Origin: JACNKV01 sp964388155
GTDB taxonomy: Bacteria > Fidelibacterota > Marinisomatia > Marinisomatales > JACNKV01
Direction: 5' to 3'
DNA: 64,000 nucleotides
Assembly (NCBI GenBank): GCA_964388155.1
Contig: CAYLYH010000001.1
Span: 1 to 64,000, forward strand
Positions 27,337 to 34,970 of this stretch are shown piece after piece. Made by a program: the position numbers and the translations under genes. The notes beneath the pieces were generated by a model, which worked only from the letters and a program-made list of their open reading frames with translations, was not told the origin of the DNA and searched no databases. Position 1 is the first letter of the stretch. Each line of letters opens with the position of its first letter.

Positions 27337-27379
27337 ACCATAAAAAAGACATTGTAGTCTCATTATTTATTAATAAATT

Positions 27380-27447
27380 CTTGTGCTCTTTCTCGGGTCT
27401 TAATCAAGAACTGAGGGGCGTTCCAAAAGATCGAAAAGCGAGCACAA
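27380..27447 (+). ncRNA. Candidate cis-regulatory RNA, copy B (upstream of carbamoyltransferase operon)
   Basis: Second copy of the element at 14371-14437. Here the outer helix is perfect over 8 bp: TTGTGCTC (27381-27388) with GAGCACAA (27440-27447). The internal hairpin (27392-27415) is CTCGGGTCTT / AAGAACTGAG with loop AATC and one G-A mismatch; it has the same 10+4+10 geometry as copy A in spite of six base changes within it. The invariant strand with GTTCCAAAAGATCGAAAAG follows. Downstream, GTGCT (27457-27461) can pair with AGCAC (27441-27445), competing with the outer helix, as expected of a switch. The ATG of the carbamoyltransferase is 68 bases further on, with AAGGAG as its ribosome-binding site. 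Confidence 0.55.
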
Positions 27448-27515
27448 TCTATTGACGTGCTACAGCTACGTCATATATCAATAAATATTCATTAACAAAT
27501 ATAAGGAGTAAAACT

Positions 27516-28469
27516 ATGAGAAGTTTTGCAGGAAGAGATATACTCTCACTTAAGGACTTTGAACGTAATGAGTTTTTTAGAGTGTTCGATGTGGCCGATC
27601 GCCTAAGACACTTTGCCGAAGATCGAAAAAATACTGATTTGTTGGCAGGAAAAACACTTGTAACCGCATTTTATCAACCCAGCACACGCACACGCTTAGC
27701 ACACGAAGCCGGTATGCATCGCCTCGGCGGACATGTAACCGGATTCTCAGATGCAAAAATGACGCGTGCTGGTGACTTTTACCAAGAGACGATTAAAGAC
27801 ACAGTTAAAATGTTGGAATTCTACGGTGATGTTATAGTTATGCGGCATTTCCAACAAGGTGCACCGCACGAAGCAGCTAAGTGGTCATCCGTGCCGATTA
27901 TTAATGGTGGCGACGGATGGGGTGAGCACCCAACCCAAATTTTAACAGATCTTTACACTATTTACCGTGAAAAAGGACGTATTGACGGGTTAAAATGGTT
28001 AGCCGTTGGTGATATGAGAATGCGTACAATGCACTCTCTGGCTCACGGATTAACACAGTTTGATTGCCCGATTACGTTTGTATCTCCACCGGATATGAGT
28101 ATGACCGACGAATTCAAAAAGGATATTGAAAAATATAATCTAAACTACAAAGAAGCCGAACACGTCGAAGAAGCCATCGCTGATGCCGATGTTATCTTGG
28201 TAGAACCCGTTGTTCAGCCTGATTATACAAAAGCCAGAGATGAACGATCCGGCGATGTTGGTTTAACTCCATCCAATTATAAGATCACACGTGAGCTTCT
28301 TTCCAACAAAGCCAAATCTGATGCTGTATTACTACACTCACTTCCTCGCATGGATGAAATCCCTGCCGATGTGGATATCACACGCTGGTCACGCTACTGG
28401 CAGGAAGCCTTCAACGGTGTCGTTATGCGTATGGCGCTCTTGGCATTAGTTCTTGGCACACAAGAGTAG
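27516..28469 (+). CDS. Aspartate-carbamoyltransferase-like enzyme with altered substrate site
   Basis: 317 residues of the carbamoyltransferase fold. The carbamoyl-phosphate loop STRT (56-59), HPTQILTDLYTI and LLHSLPRMDEI with the C-terminal NGVVMRMALLALVL resemble PyrB. The substrate side differs: the PyrB Arg/Gln motif (TRVQKERF) reads VEPVVQPDYTKARDERSG, so the aspartate-binding Arg229 is missing, and the 80s-loop Lys84 region reads TRAGDFYQET. It is therefore unlikely to bind aspartate. No regulatory-chain gene is near. It stands first in an operon with a second carbamoyltransferase and carbamate kinase, so it probably runs in the catabolic direction, splitting a ureido compound with phosphate to carbamoyl phosphate (inference). 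Confidence 0.78.
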   Translation: MRSFAGRDILSLKDFERNEFFRVFDVADRLRHFAEDRKNTDLLAGKTLVTAFYQPSTRTRLAHEAGMHRLGGHVTGFSDAKMTRAGDFYQETIKDTVKMLEFYGDVIVMRHFQQGAPHEAAKWSSVPIINGGDGWGEHPTQILTDLYTIYREKGRIDGLKWLAVGDMRMRTMHSLAHGLTQFDCPITFVSPPDMSMTDEFKKDIEKYNLNYKEAEHVEEAIADADVILVEPVVQPDYTKARDERSGDVGLTPSNYKITRELLSNKAKSDAVLLHSLPRMDEIPADVDITRWSRYWQEAFNGVVMRMALLALVLGTQE

Positions 28470-28480
28470 GAGAGTACATA

Positions 28481-29458
28481 ATGCAGACATATCTACGTGG
28501 TCGTGACATGATTACGACCCAGGAATGGACACGTGAAGAAATTGATACCGTCATGGATGTCGCCATGGATTTGAAACGTAAACGTGCATTGGGAGAACCT
28601 CATGCGTATTTGCGTGATAAAGTCTTGGCGATGCTGTTCTTCTTTTCAAGCACACGTACTCGTGCGTCGTTTGAGGCAGGGATGGCTCAACTTGGCGGAC
28701 ATGCAATGTTCCTGGACAGCAAAACAACGCAGGTTTCTCACGGCGATACAGCAAAAGAAATTGGTGATATTCTAGGACGTTACAACGATGGATTAGCTAT
28801 TCGCCAAGTGGATTGGGAACATGGGAATCAATATATCCGCTGGGTTGCTGAATCAAGCCGTACACCTGTTTTGAATATGCAGTGCGATGAGTATCATCCT
28901 CATCAGATTCTCGCGGACCTTCAGACAATCATAGAGAAAAAAGGCAATCCACGAGGAAAAACGATTACCGTAAGTTGGGCGTACGCTTCAAGTTATTCCA
29001 AGCCGCAAAGTGTTCCGAACAGTTTAATCCTGCTCATGACACGCTACGGAATGAATGTACGGTTGGTTCATCCACCAGAATTTAAGCTAAAATCGAAATT
29101 CATTGATCAAGCCAAGGAAAATGCCAAAAAACATCACGGCAGTTTTGTGATGATGGACGATTTCGAAGCAGGAGTCAAAGATACGGATATTTGGTACGCA
29201 AAAAGCTGGGGACCGATGCTCACAACGACTGATCCTGCAGAGGATAAGCGAATTACGGAAAAATACAGTGATTGGATCGCTGATGAACGTCGTTTGGCTA
29301 TGGCAAAACCGGATGCAATCTACATGCACCCGTTACCCGCTGACCGGAATGTTGAAGTAACCGATGCCGTTCTTGACGGACCGAATTCGGTTGTCTTTGA
29401 TCAGGCAGAAAATCGTTTGCATGCTCAAAAAGCCGTTATGGCTTTGACCATGACCTAA
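28481..29458 (+). CDS. Ornithine-carbamoyltransferase-like/YgeW-group enzyme
   Basis: 325 residues. Conserved elements are SSTRTRASFEAGMAQLGG near residue 58, DEYHPHQILADLQTI near 140 and MHPLPADRNVEVTDAVLDG near 285. The last is the ornithine-carbamoyltransferase HCLP motif with Cys replaced by Pro. It is only 12 bases behind the first carbamoyltransferase gene. E. coli YgeW, in the equivalent purine locus, is a carbamoyltransferase of longer length (about 396 residues); this one is nearer to normal OTC size. A role in phosphorolysis of a ureido amino acid such as a ureidopropionate derivative is inferred from position next to carbamate kinase. An anabolic arginine role is less likely because no arg genes are present. 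Confidence 0.75.
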   Translation: MQTYLRGRDMITTQEWTREEIDTVMDVAMDLKRKRALGEPHAYLRDKVLAMLFFFSSTRTRASFEAGMAQLGGHAMFLDSKTTQVSHGDTAKEIGDILGRYNDGLAIRQVDWEHGNQYIRWVAESSRTPVLNMQCDEYHPHQILADLQTIIEKKGNPRGKTITVSWAYASSYSKPQSVPNSLILLMTRYGMNVRLVHPPEFKLKSKFIDQAKENAKKHHGSFVMMDDFEAGVKDTDIWYAKSWGPMLTTTDPAEDKRITEKYSDWIADERRLAMAKPDAIYMHPLPADRNVEVTDAVLDGPNSVVFDQAENRLHAQKAVMALTMT

Positions 29459-29513
29459 CAATTTTAATCTGCCGTAGAAATACAGAGACTCTCAGGCTAA
29501 GAAGTATGGATTG

Positions 29514-29541
29514 GGTATAGGAGAATAATTTCTCCTATACC
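29514..29541 (+). other. Intercistronic hairpin before carbamate kinase
   Basis: Perfect 12-bp inverted repeat GGTATAGGAGAA / TTCTCCTATACC with loop TAAT. No T-run follows. It lies in the 157-base gap between the second carbamoyltransferase gene and the carbamate kinase gene; possible mRNA processing or stabilising hairpin. Confidence 0.65.
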
Positions 29542-29615
29542 TGACCGCTTTTACTGTCTTATAATTTAATTTCAACTGTTCTCTGTGTCTCCGCGGCTAA
29601 ATCATCGGAGAATTT

Positions 29616-30563
29616 ATGAAAAAGAAATTAGCAGTGATTGCCATTGGTGGTAATTCACTTATTCACGACAAACAGCATCAGACGGTGCGTGATCAATATA
29701 TCGCCGCTCATGAGACATCGGAACATATCGTTTCGATGATCCGTAACGGATGGGATGTTGCAATATCCCACGGGAATGGTCCGCAAGTAGGGTTCATATT
29801 GCGCCGTTCAGAATTAGCCTCTGACGAGTTGCATGAAGTTCCGCTGGATGTATGCGGTGCCGATAGTCAAGGTGCGATTGGATATGCACTTCAGCAGAAT
29901 TTACATAATGAATTCAAGCGTTTTGGCATGGATAAATACGCTACTACGGTTGTGACTCAGGTGGAAGTATCTGCAGATGATCCATCCTTCCAAAATCCGG
30001 CAAAACCCATTGGGTCTTTCATGGATGAATCTGAAGCTTCCCGTCGTCGCGATGATGAGGGTTGGGATGTAAAAGAAGATGCCGGACGCGGATGGCGCCG
30101 TGTTGTTGCCTCTCCCAAACCAATTCGTATTGTCGAAGAGCCTGCTGTTAAACTATTGTTAGATACAGGTGTCGTTGTAATTACAACGGGTGGTGGTGGA
30201 ATTCCGGTGGCCGCAGATGAAAAAGGATATCTGAAAGGCGTTGCAGCAGTAATTGACAAAGATTTCGCATCATCATTGCTTGCAAGTAATTTAGGTGCTG
30301 AATTGTTTGTTATGAGTACCGCCGTTGAAAAAGTCGCTTTAAACTTCGGTAAACCTAACGAAATATGGCTGGGTAAAATCACCTTACAGGAAGCAAAAGG
30401 TTATCTCGCGGAAGGGACGCATTTTGCTACCGGAAGTATGGCACCGAAAATCGAAGCAGCCATCCAGTTTTTGGAAAATGGTGGGAAAAAAGTGATTATA
30501 ACCAATCCGGAGAATTTGGAAAAAGCAATGGATGGAAATACTGGAACTCATATCGTCCATTAA
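29616..30563 (+). CDS. arcC: Carbamate kinase
   Basis: 315 residues, full length. Motifs: AVIAIGGNSL at the N-terminus, AISHGNGPQVGFILRRSELA around residue 50-70, GWRRVVASPKPIRIVE around 160, VVITTGGGGIPV around 190, VIDKDFASSLLAS around 215 and GSMAPKIEAAIQFLENGGKKVIIT near the C-terminus. It transfers phosphate from carbamoyl phosphate to ADP, giving ATP, CO2 and ammonia. Located after two carbamoyltransferases, it would convert their product to ATP, the main energy-yielding step inferred for this island. Similar to YqeA, the carbamate kinase of the E. coli purine locus. Confidence 0.93.
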   Translation: MKKKLAVIAIGGNSLIHDKQHQTVRDQYIAAHETSEHIVSMIRNGWDVAISHGNGPQVGFILRRSELASDELHEVPLDVCGADSQGAIGYALQQNLHNEFKRFGMDKYATTVVTQVEVSADDPSFQNPAKPIGSFMDESEASRRRDDEGWDVKEDAGRGWRRVVASPKPIRIVEEPAVKLLLDTGVVVITTGGGGIPVAADEKGYLKGVAAVIDKDFASSLLASNLGAELFVMSTAVEKVALNFGKPNEIWLGKITLQEAKGYLAEGTHFATGSMAPKIEAAIQFLENGGKKVIITNPENLEKAMDGNTGTHIVH

Positions 30564-30597
30564 TCGATGTAATCTGGGAGAAAAATAAGAGTAAGAT

Positions 30598-31848
30598 ATG
30601 AAACATGTCATCGGATTAAAATGTTTGATTTGCGGTAAGGAATACGATATAAATGAGATCGACTATGTTTGCCCTGATCACGGCAATGAAGGAATTGTAG
30701 ATGTTGTCTACGATTATGCTAAGATCAGCAGTAACATTAGCAAGAATGATTTACGCCACTCCAAAGATTTCACGATTTGGCGTTATAAACCGCTTTTACC
30801 CGTTGAACCTGATTCTGAAGTACCACCGCTAACTGTAGGTTGGACACCTCTTTACAAAACAGATCGCTTAGCATCATCGCTAGGGTTAAAAAATATTTGG
30901 ATAAAAGACGACGGTCGATTACCGACAGCGTCTTTCAAAGACAGAGCCAGTGCAATCGCCATTGTTAAAGCTAGTGAAATAGGAGCCAAAATCATTATGA
31001 CGGCAAGTACCGGGAACGCCGCTGCAGCATTAAGCGGACTGTGCGCAAGTATGGATCAACAAAATGTTATCTTTGTTCCTGAAAGTGCTCCTGAAGCCAA
31101 GATCGCACAATTACTGGTTTTTGGGGCAAAAGTCATGTTGGTCAAAGGGTCATACGATGATGCATTTGAGCTTTGTTTGGAAGCGGAAAAAGAATATGGC
31201 TGGTACAATCGTAATACCGGATATAATCCGTACATGAGTGAAGGGAAGAAAACAGCCAGCTACGAAATATGTGAACAGTTAGAGTGGAATGCTCCGGATG
31301 TCATTTTTGTCAGTGTGGGAGATGGTTGTATCATTGGTGGTATTCATAAAGGTTTAAAAGATTTAATAGCGTTGGGATGGATTGATAAAATGCCCAGAAT
31401 CATCGGTGTACAATCCACGGGGAGTGATTATATGTATCAGGCATGGAAAAATGAGGAAGATGTCTTGACAAAACCTGCCATAGATGCACAAACTGCCGCA
31501 GACAGTATTAGTGCTGGTTTACCGCGTGATCGTATCAAAGCAATGAAAGCTGTCAAAAAAACCAACGGTGCCTATATTCGGGTGACGGATGATGAAATCC
31601 TGAAAGCCATACCTATGATGGCACGCGGCAGCGGAGTGTTTGGAGAACCTGCCGGAGCAGCAGCATTAGCAGGCTTGGTGAAGGCAATTGATGATGGGTT
31701 GGTAAATTCTGATGATCGGATCGTGGTTCTGAATACCGGCAATGGATTAAAGGACGTTGTAGGAGCGATGAAGTCAGTCGAATTAGTTGGAACCTCCCCG
31801 ACATACGTAGAACCGGACATTGAAGATTTAAAAAAGAAATTAGCTTAA
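30598..31848 (+). CDS. Threonine-synthase-like PLP enzyme
   Basis: 416 residues of fold-type II PLP enzymes. An N-terminal zinc-ribbon-like start (CLICGKEY then VCPDHG) is followed by PTASFKDRA, with the PLP lysine near residue 115, the phosphate loop ASTGNAAAALSG near 140, SVGDGCIIGGIHKG near 240 and FGEPAGAAALAG near 345. Sequence is close to threonine synthase, but no thrA or thrB is nearby. In this operon a lyase acting on a diamino acid (for example 2,3-diaminopropionate, the substrate of E. coli YgeX) is a plausible role; this is inference. Its zinc-ribbon start distinguishes it from YgeX. It follows carbamate kinase by 34 bases. Confidence 0.75.
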   Translation: MKHVIGLKCLICGKEYDINEIDYVCPDHGNEGIVDVVYDYAKISSNISKNDLRHSKDFTIWRYKPLLPVEPDSEVPPLTVGWTPLYKTDRLASSLGLKNIWIKDDGRLPTASFKDRASAIAIVKASEIGAKIIMTASTGNAAAALSGLCASMDQQNVIFVPESAPEAKIAQLLVFGAKVMLVKGSYDDAFELCLEAEKEYGWYNRNTGYNPYMSEGKKTASYEICEQLEWNAPDVIFVSVGDGCIIGGIHKGLKDLIALGWIDKMPRIIGVQSTGSDYMYQAWKNEEDVLTKPAIDAQTAADSISAGLPRDRIKAMKAVKKTNGAYIRVTDDEILKAIPMMARGSGVFGEPAGAAALAGLVKAIDDGLVNSDDRIVVLNTGNGLKDVVGAMKSVELVGTSPTYVEPDIEDLKKKLA

Positions 31849-31878
31849 ATAAATAACGAAAAATAAAGAAAATATGAT

Positions 31879-33345
31879 ATGATAGATTTAACCATTAATT
31901 CTGCTGCTTTAGAAAGAGCGATAGAGAAAGCGCGAAAACAGAATATTATTATTCCGACGTTTCAGCAGCAAATAAATCCGGAGTTAGTCCCGGACAACAT
32001 CAAGAATCAATTAAAGAATGTGGGACTTTGGGATGTAAATCCGCTTAACCTGTTTCGTATCACTTGGAAAAATGAGCCAAAATCTCATGGCGGTGTATAC
32101 GGGGATGTGAATTTCATCGAATTTCCAAAAGAGATTACTGGAGTAGATGCAAAAATTGTTGCTCCGGTTGGGAAGTGGTTCCCAACAGGCGCACACAAAG
32201 TAGGAGCTGCCTTCGGCTGCTTAGTCCCGCGTTTAGTTACCGGACAATTTGATCCATCTACGCAGAAAGCTGTATGGCCTTCTACCGGGAATTACTGTCG
32301 CGGAGGCGCCTACGATTCTACATTACTTGGGTGTGAATCCATCGCAATTTTACCGGAAGAGATGAGTAAAGAACGCTTCGATTGGTTAGCCTCTGTTGCC
32401 GGAGAAACCATCAAGACGCCGGGAAGCGAAAGCAATGTGAAAGAAATATTTGATAAGTGCTGGGAGCTTCGGAAATCAGGTGAAGACTTAGTGATTTTCA
32501 ACCAGTTTGACGAATTTGGAAATTATCTCTGGCATTATAATGTTACCGGTCGTGCCTTAGCTGAACTTCTTGAAAAGGTCATGGGACCAAATGATACATT
32601 CTGCGGTTCGGTGTACACAACCGGATCTGCCGGGACGATTGGAAGCGGCGACTATCTTAAGAACCTCTTCCCGACCAGTAAAATTGCTGCCAGTGAAGCA
32701 TTACAGTGCCCGACATTACTAAACAATGGTTTTGGCGCACATCGAATCGAAGGCATTGGAGATAAACACATCCCATGGATTCATAATGTGAAAAACACGG
32801 ATATGGTCATGGCGATTGATGATGAATCACCAATGTCTGTTATTCGTTTATTCAACGAACCTGCCGGGAAGAAATATTTAGCATCTCAAGGTGTTTCTGA
32901 GCAGTTTATTGAGACTCTGCCGTTGTTAGGTATCTCCGGTGTTGCGAACCTCCTGAGCGCAATAAAATTTGCGAAATACTATGAACTTGGCGAAGGCGAT
33001 GTTGTTGCAACCATTTTGACAGATTCCATGGAAATGTATCAGAGTCGCTTACAAGAACTTACAGAAGAACACGGAGATTTTACTGATTTAGATGCTGCAG
33101 CTTCCTATCACAAACATCTTGTAGGAACTACAGTGGATTATGTCGAGGAACTCACGTATGAAACACGAAAGCGTGTCCATAATTTGAAGTACTATACTTG
33201 GGTTGAGCAGCAGGGGAAAACCTTTGATGAAATCCAATCTCAATGGTATGACGATGATTACTGGTCCAATATGCACAACCAAATTGATGATATGGATGAA
33301 TTCATCGATGATTTTAACGCCCGTACAGGGTTATTGAAATCATAG
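31879..33345 (+). CDS. Uncharacterised PLP-dependent enzyme (fold type II)
   Basis: 488 residues. A PLP lysine motif is visible as PTGAHKVGAAFG near residue 105 and the phosphate loop as STGNYCRGGAYDS near 140; GSAGTIGSGDYLKNLFP near 255 is the glycine-rich cofactor loop. The C-terminal ~90 residues are acidic and helical. I know no characterised member; proteins of this length annotated simply as pyridoxal-phosphate dependent occur in anaerobes near carbamoyltransferase and hydantoinase genes. Being 30 bases behind the threonine-synthase-like gene, the two may act in sequence or as a pair on the amino-acid product of purine ring breakdown (inference). Confidence 0.7.
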   Translation: MIDLTINSAALERAIEKARKQNIIIPTFQQQINPELVPDNIKNQLKNVGLWDVNPLNLFRITWKNEPKSHGGVYGDVNFIEFPKEITGVDAKIVAPVGKWFPTGAHKVGAAFGCLVPRLVTGQFDPSTQKAVWPSTGNYCRGGAYDSTLLGCESIAILPEEMSKERFDWLASVAGETIKTPGSESNVKEIFDKCWELRKSGEDLVIFNQFDEFGNYLWHYNVTGRALAELLEKVMGPNDTFCGSVYTTGSAGTIGSGDYLKNLFPTSKIAASEALQCPTLLNNGFGAHRIEGIGDKHIPWIHNVKNTDMVMAIDDESPMSVIRLFNEPAGKKYLASQGVSEQFIETLPLLGISGVANLLSAIKFAKYYELGEGDVVATILTDSMEMYQSRLQELTEEHGDFTDLDAAASYHKHLVGTTVDYVEELTYETRKRVHNLKYYTWVEQQGKTFDEIQSQWYDDDYWSNMHNQIDDMDEFIDDFNARTGLLKS

Positions 33346-33405
33346 TGTAATTGACTGTCATTCATGTGTAATTTTAGGGGAAGATAAGCACAAAGAGCAG
33401 CTAAA

Positions 33406-33888
33406 ATGCTCCATATTGAAAATCCTGAATATTATACAATAAAACTAACCGTAAACGGGAAGGAGCTAGAAAAATCTGTTCCTTCCCATATGCGGCTACT
33501 TGATTTATTACGCAATGAACTGCATTTTACCGGCGCCAAAGAAGTCTGTTCAGAAGGAGAATGCGGTGCGTGTACTATTATCATGGATAGTAAAACCGTT
33601 AATTCCTGTCTTATTCTTGCTGTCGAAGCCCATAAATCCGAGATAATCACTATTGAAGGATTATCCAAAGAAAATAACCTTACTGAACTGCAACAGGGTT
33701 TTATTGACCACCATTCCGTTCAATGCGGATATTGCATCCCGGGAATGGTGTTATCCGGTGAGAAGATTCTAAATGAGCATGAAAGTCCTGACCGATCAGA
33801 AATTAAGGAAGGATTAGCAGGGAATATTTGCCGCTGTACGGGCTATCATAAAATTGTGGACGCAATTGAACATGCAGGATACGAATAA
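33406..33888 (+). CDS. Xanthine dehydrogenase, 2Fe-2S subunit
   Basis: 160 residues with both clusters intact: plant-ferredoxin type cysteines Cys48, Cys53, Cys56 and Cys68 (CSEGECGAC...NSC) and the second cluster Cys107, Cys110, Cys142 and Cys144 (QCGYC...NICRCTG). It transfers electrons from the Mo centre to FAD. It stands directly before the FAD subunit gene, while the likely Mo partner is at 22438; contrast with the degenerate FeS protein at 40540. Confidence 0.9.
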   Translation: MLHIENPEYYTIKLTVNGKELEKSVPSHMRLLDLLRNELHFTGAKEVCSEGECGACTIIMDSKTVNSCLILAVEAHKSEIITIEGLSKENNLTELQQGFIDHHSVQCGYCIPGMVLSGEKILNEHESPDRSEIKEGLAGNICRCTGYHKIVDAIEHAGYE

Positions 33889-33975
33889 CCCGAATGAATC
33901 GAATGGATAAAATTAAAATAGAATTTATTCTTGTTTTCATTCGTTATTATTTGTGGAATTAGTATAAGCAATCTT

Positions 33976-34869
33976 ATGAAATATTATACACCAAGCTCAT
34001 TATCAGAACTAAACGATTTGTTTTTACAAATTAACGAATCGAAAATATCTATTTTATCAGGCGGCACCGATATCTTACCTCGATGGGAAGAGGGAATAAC
34101 GCTTCCGAAACATTTAATCGATTTAAAAAAGATTAATTCTATATCAGGAATTGTTGAGCACGATGATAAAATCATTATCGGTGCTTTAACAACTGTTCAG
34201 GATATTTATAAATCTGAACTAATTAAAACGAAGTACACGGCACTTCACCAAGCTGCTTCTCAGTTTGCCGGTGTTCAGATTCGGCACAGAGCTACCATTG
34301 GCGGTAATATCTGCAATGCATCCCCGGCTGGAGATTTATTACCTGGGCTTTATGTTCACAATGCAATGATTGAAATAACCGAATCTAAAGGTACAAGAAT
34401 ATTACCAATTAATGAATTCATTATCGGTGTTGGAAAAACAGCCCTTAAGAATAATGAGATCGTTTCTGCGATCATTTTAGAAAAATCAGAAAAATTATCA
34501 ATATTCTATAAATTGGGTTTAAGACAGTCTATGGCAATATCCGTTGTAAATTTTGCTATAAGCTACCGACAAACCTCACAAAATCGTTTTGATTTACCAT
34601 CAATAGCGGTGGGAGCTGTAGCTCCAACAGTGGTATATCTTAAAGAGTTTACTAAAGCAGTGAATGAGGGTCTTTCTTTAGAAAAAACTATAAGTTTAAT
34701 AGAACATGATATTTCGCCCATAGATGATATCCGAGCTTCTGCTGAGTATCGTAGAACCGTATTAAGAAATATGATACAGCATTTTGTTAGACACGAATTA
34801 ATTGAGCCTAAATTGAACGTTTCCGTAAAACAACTCGCCAAAGTTGACCAACATGAAACTTACAAATAA
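33976..34869 (+). CDS. Xanthine dehydrogenase, FAD-binding subunit
   Basis: About 297 residues when started at the ATG at 33976 (MKYYTPSSLSEL), which matches the family N-terminus; the upstream ATG at 33931 would add 15 hydrophobic residues not usual for this cytoplasmic subunit. FAD motifs: ILSGGTDILPRWEEG (about residue 36) and ATIGGNICNASPAGDLLPGL (about 110-130). The CO_deh_flav C-terminal domain follows. It completes the xanthine dehydrogenase with the FeS protein at 33406 and a Mo subunit encoded elsewhere in the island, passing electrons to NAD+ or another acceptor. Confidence 0.88.
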   Translation: MKYYTPSSLSELNDLFLQINESKISILSGGTDILPRWEEGITLPKHLIDLKKINSISGIVEHDDKIIIGALTTVQDIYKSELIKTKYTALHQAASQFAGVQIRHRATIGGNICNASPAGDLLPGLYVHNAMIEITESKGTRILPINEFIIGVGKTALKNNEIVSAIILEKSEKLSIFYKLGLRQSMAISVVNFAISYRQTSQNRFDLPSIAVGAVAPTVVYLKEFTKAVNEGLSLEKTISLIEHDISPIDDIRASAEYRRTVLRNMIQHFVRHELIEPKLNVSVKQLAKVDQHETYK

Positions 34870-34970
34870 ATTTCATATTGTAGTTCAATCCAATAGGTTT
34901 TACTCCGACCAGTCGGGACAGGATGATTTAAATAATTACGTATCATTCATATCTAATAACGGAGATTATA

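Noticed and set aside
28481..29458. Assignment of the second carbamoyltransferase as anabolic ArgF
   Set aside because: The HCLP motif is HPLP, no arginine genes are near, and carbamate kinase follows, which suggests a catabolic role.
34871..34970. Small dyad TCCGAC-CA-GTCGGGA before ygfK as an operator or terminator
   Set aside because: The loop would be only two bases, there is no T-run, and the dyad is short; it may be repeat debris.
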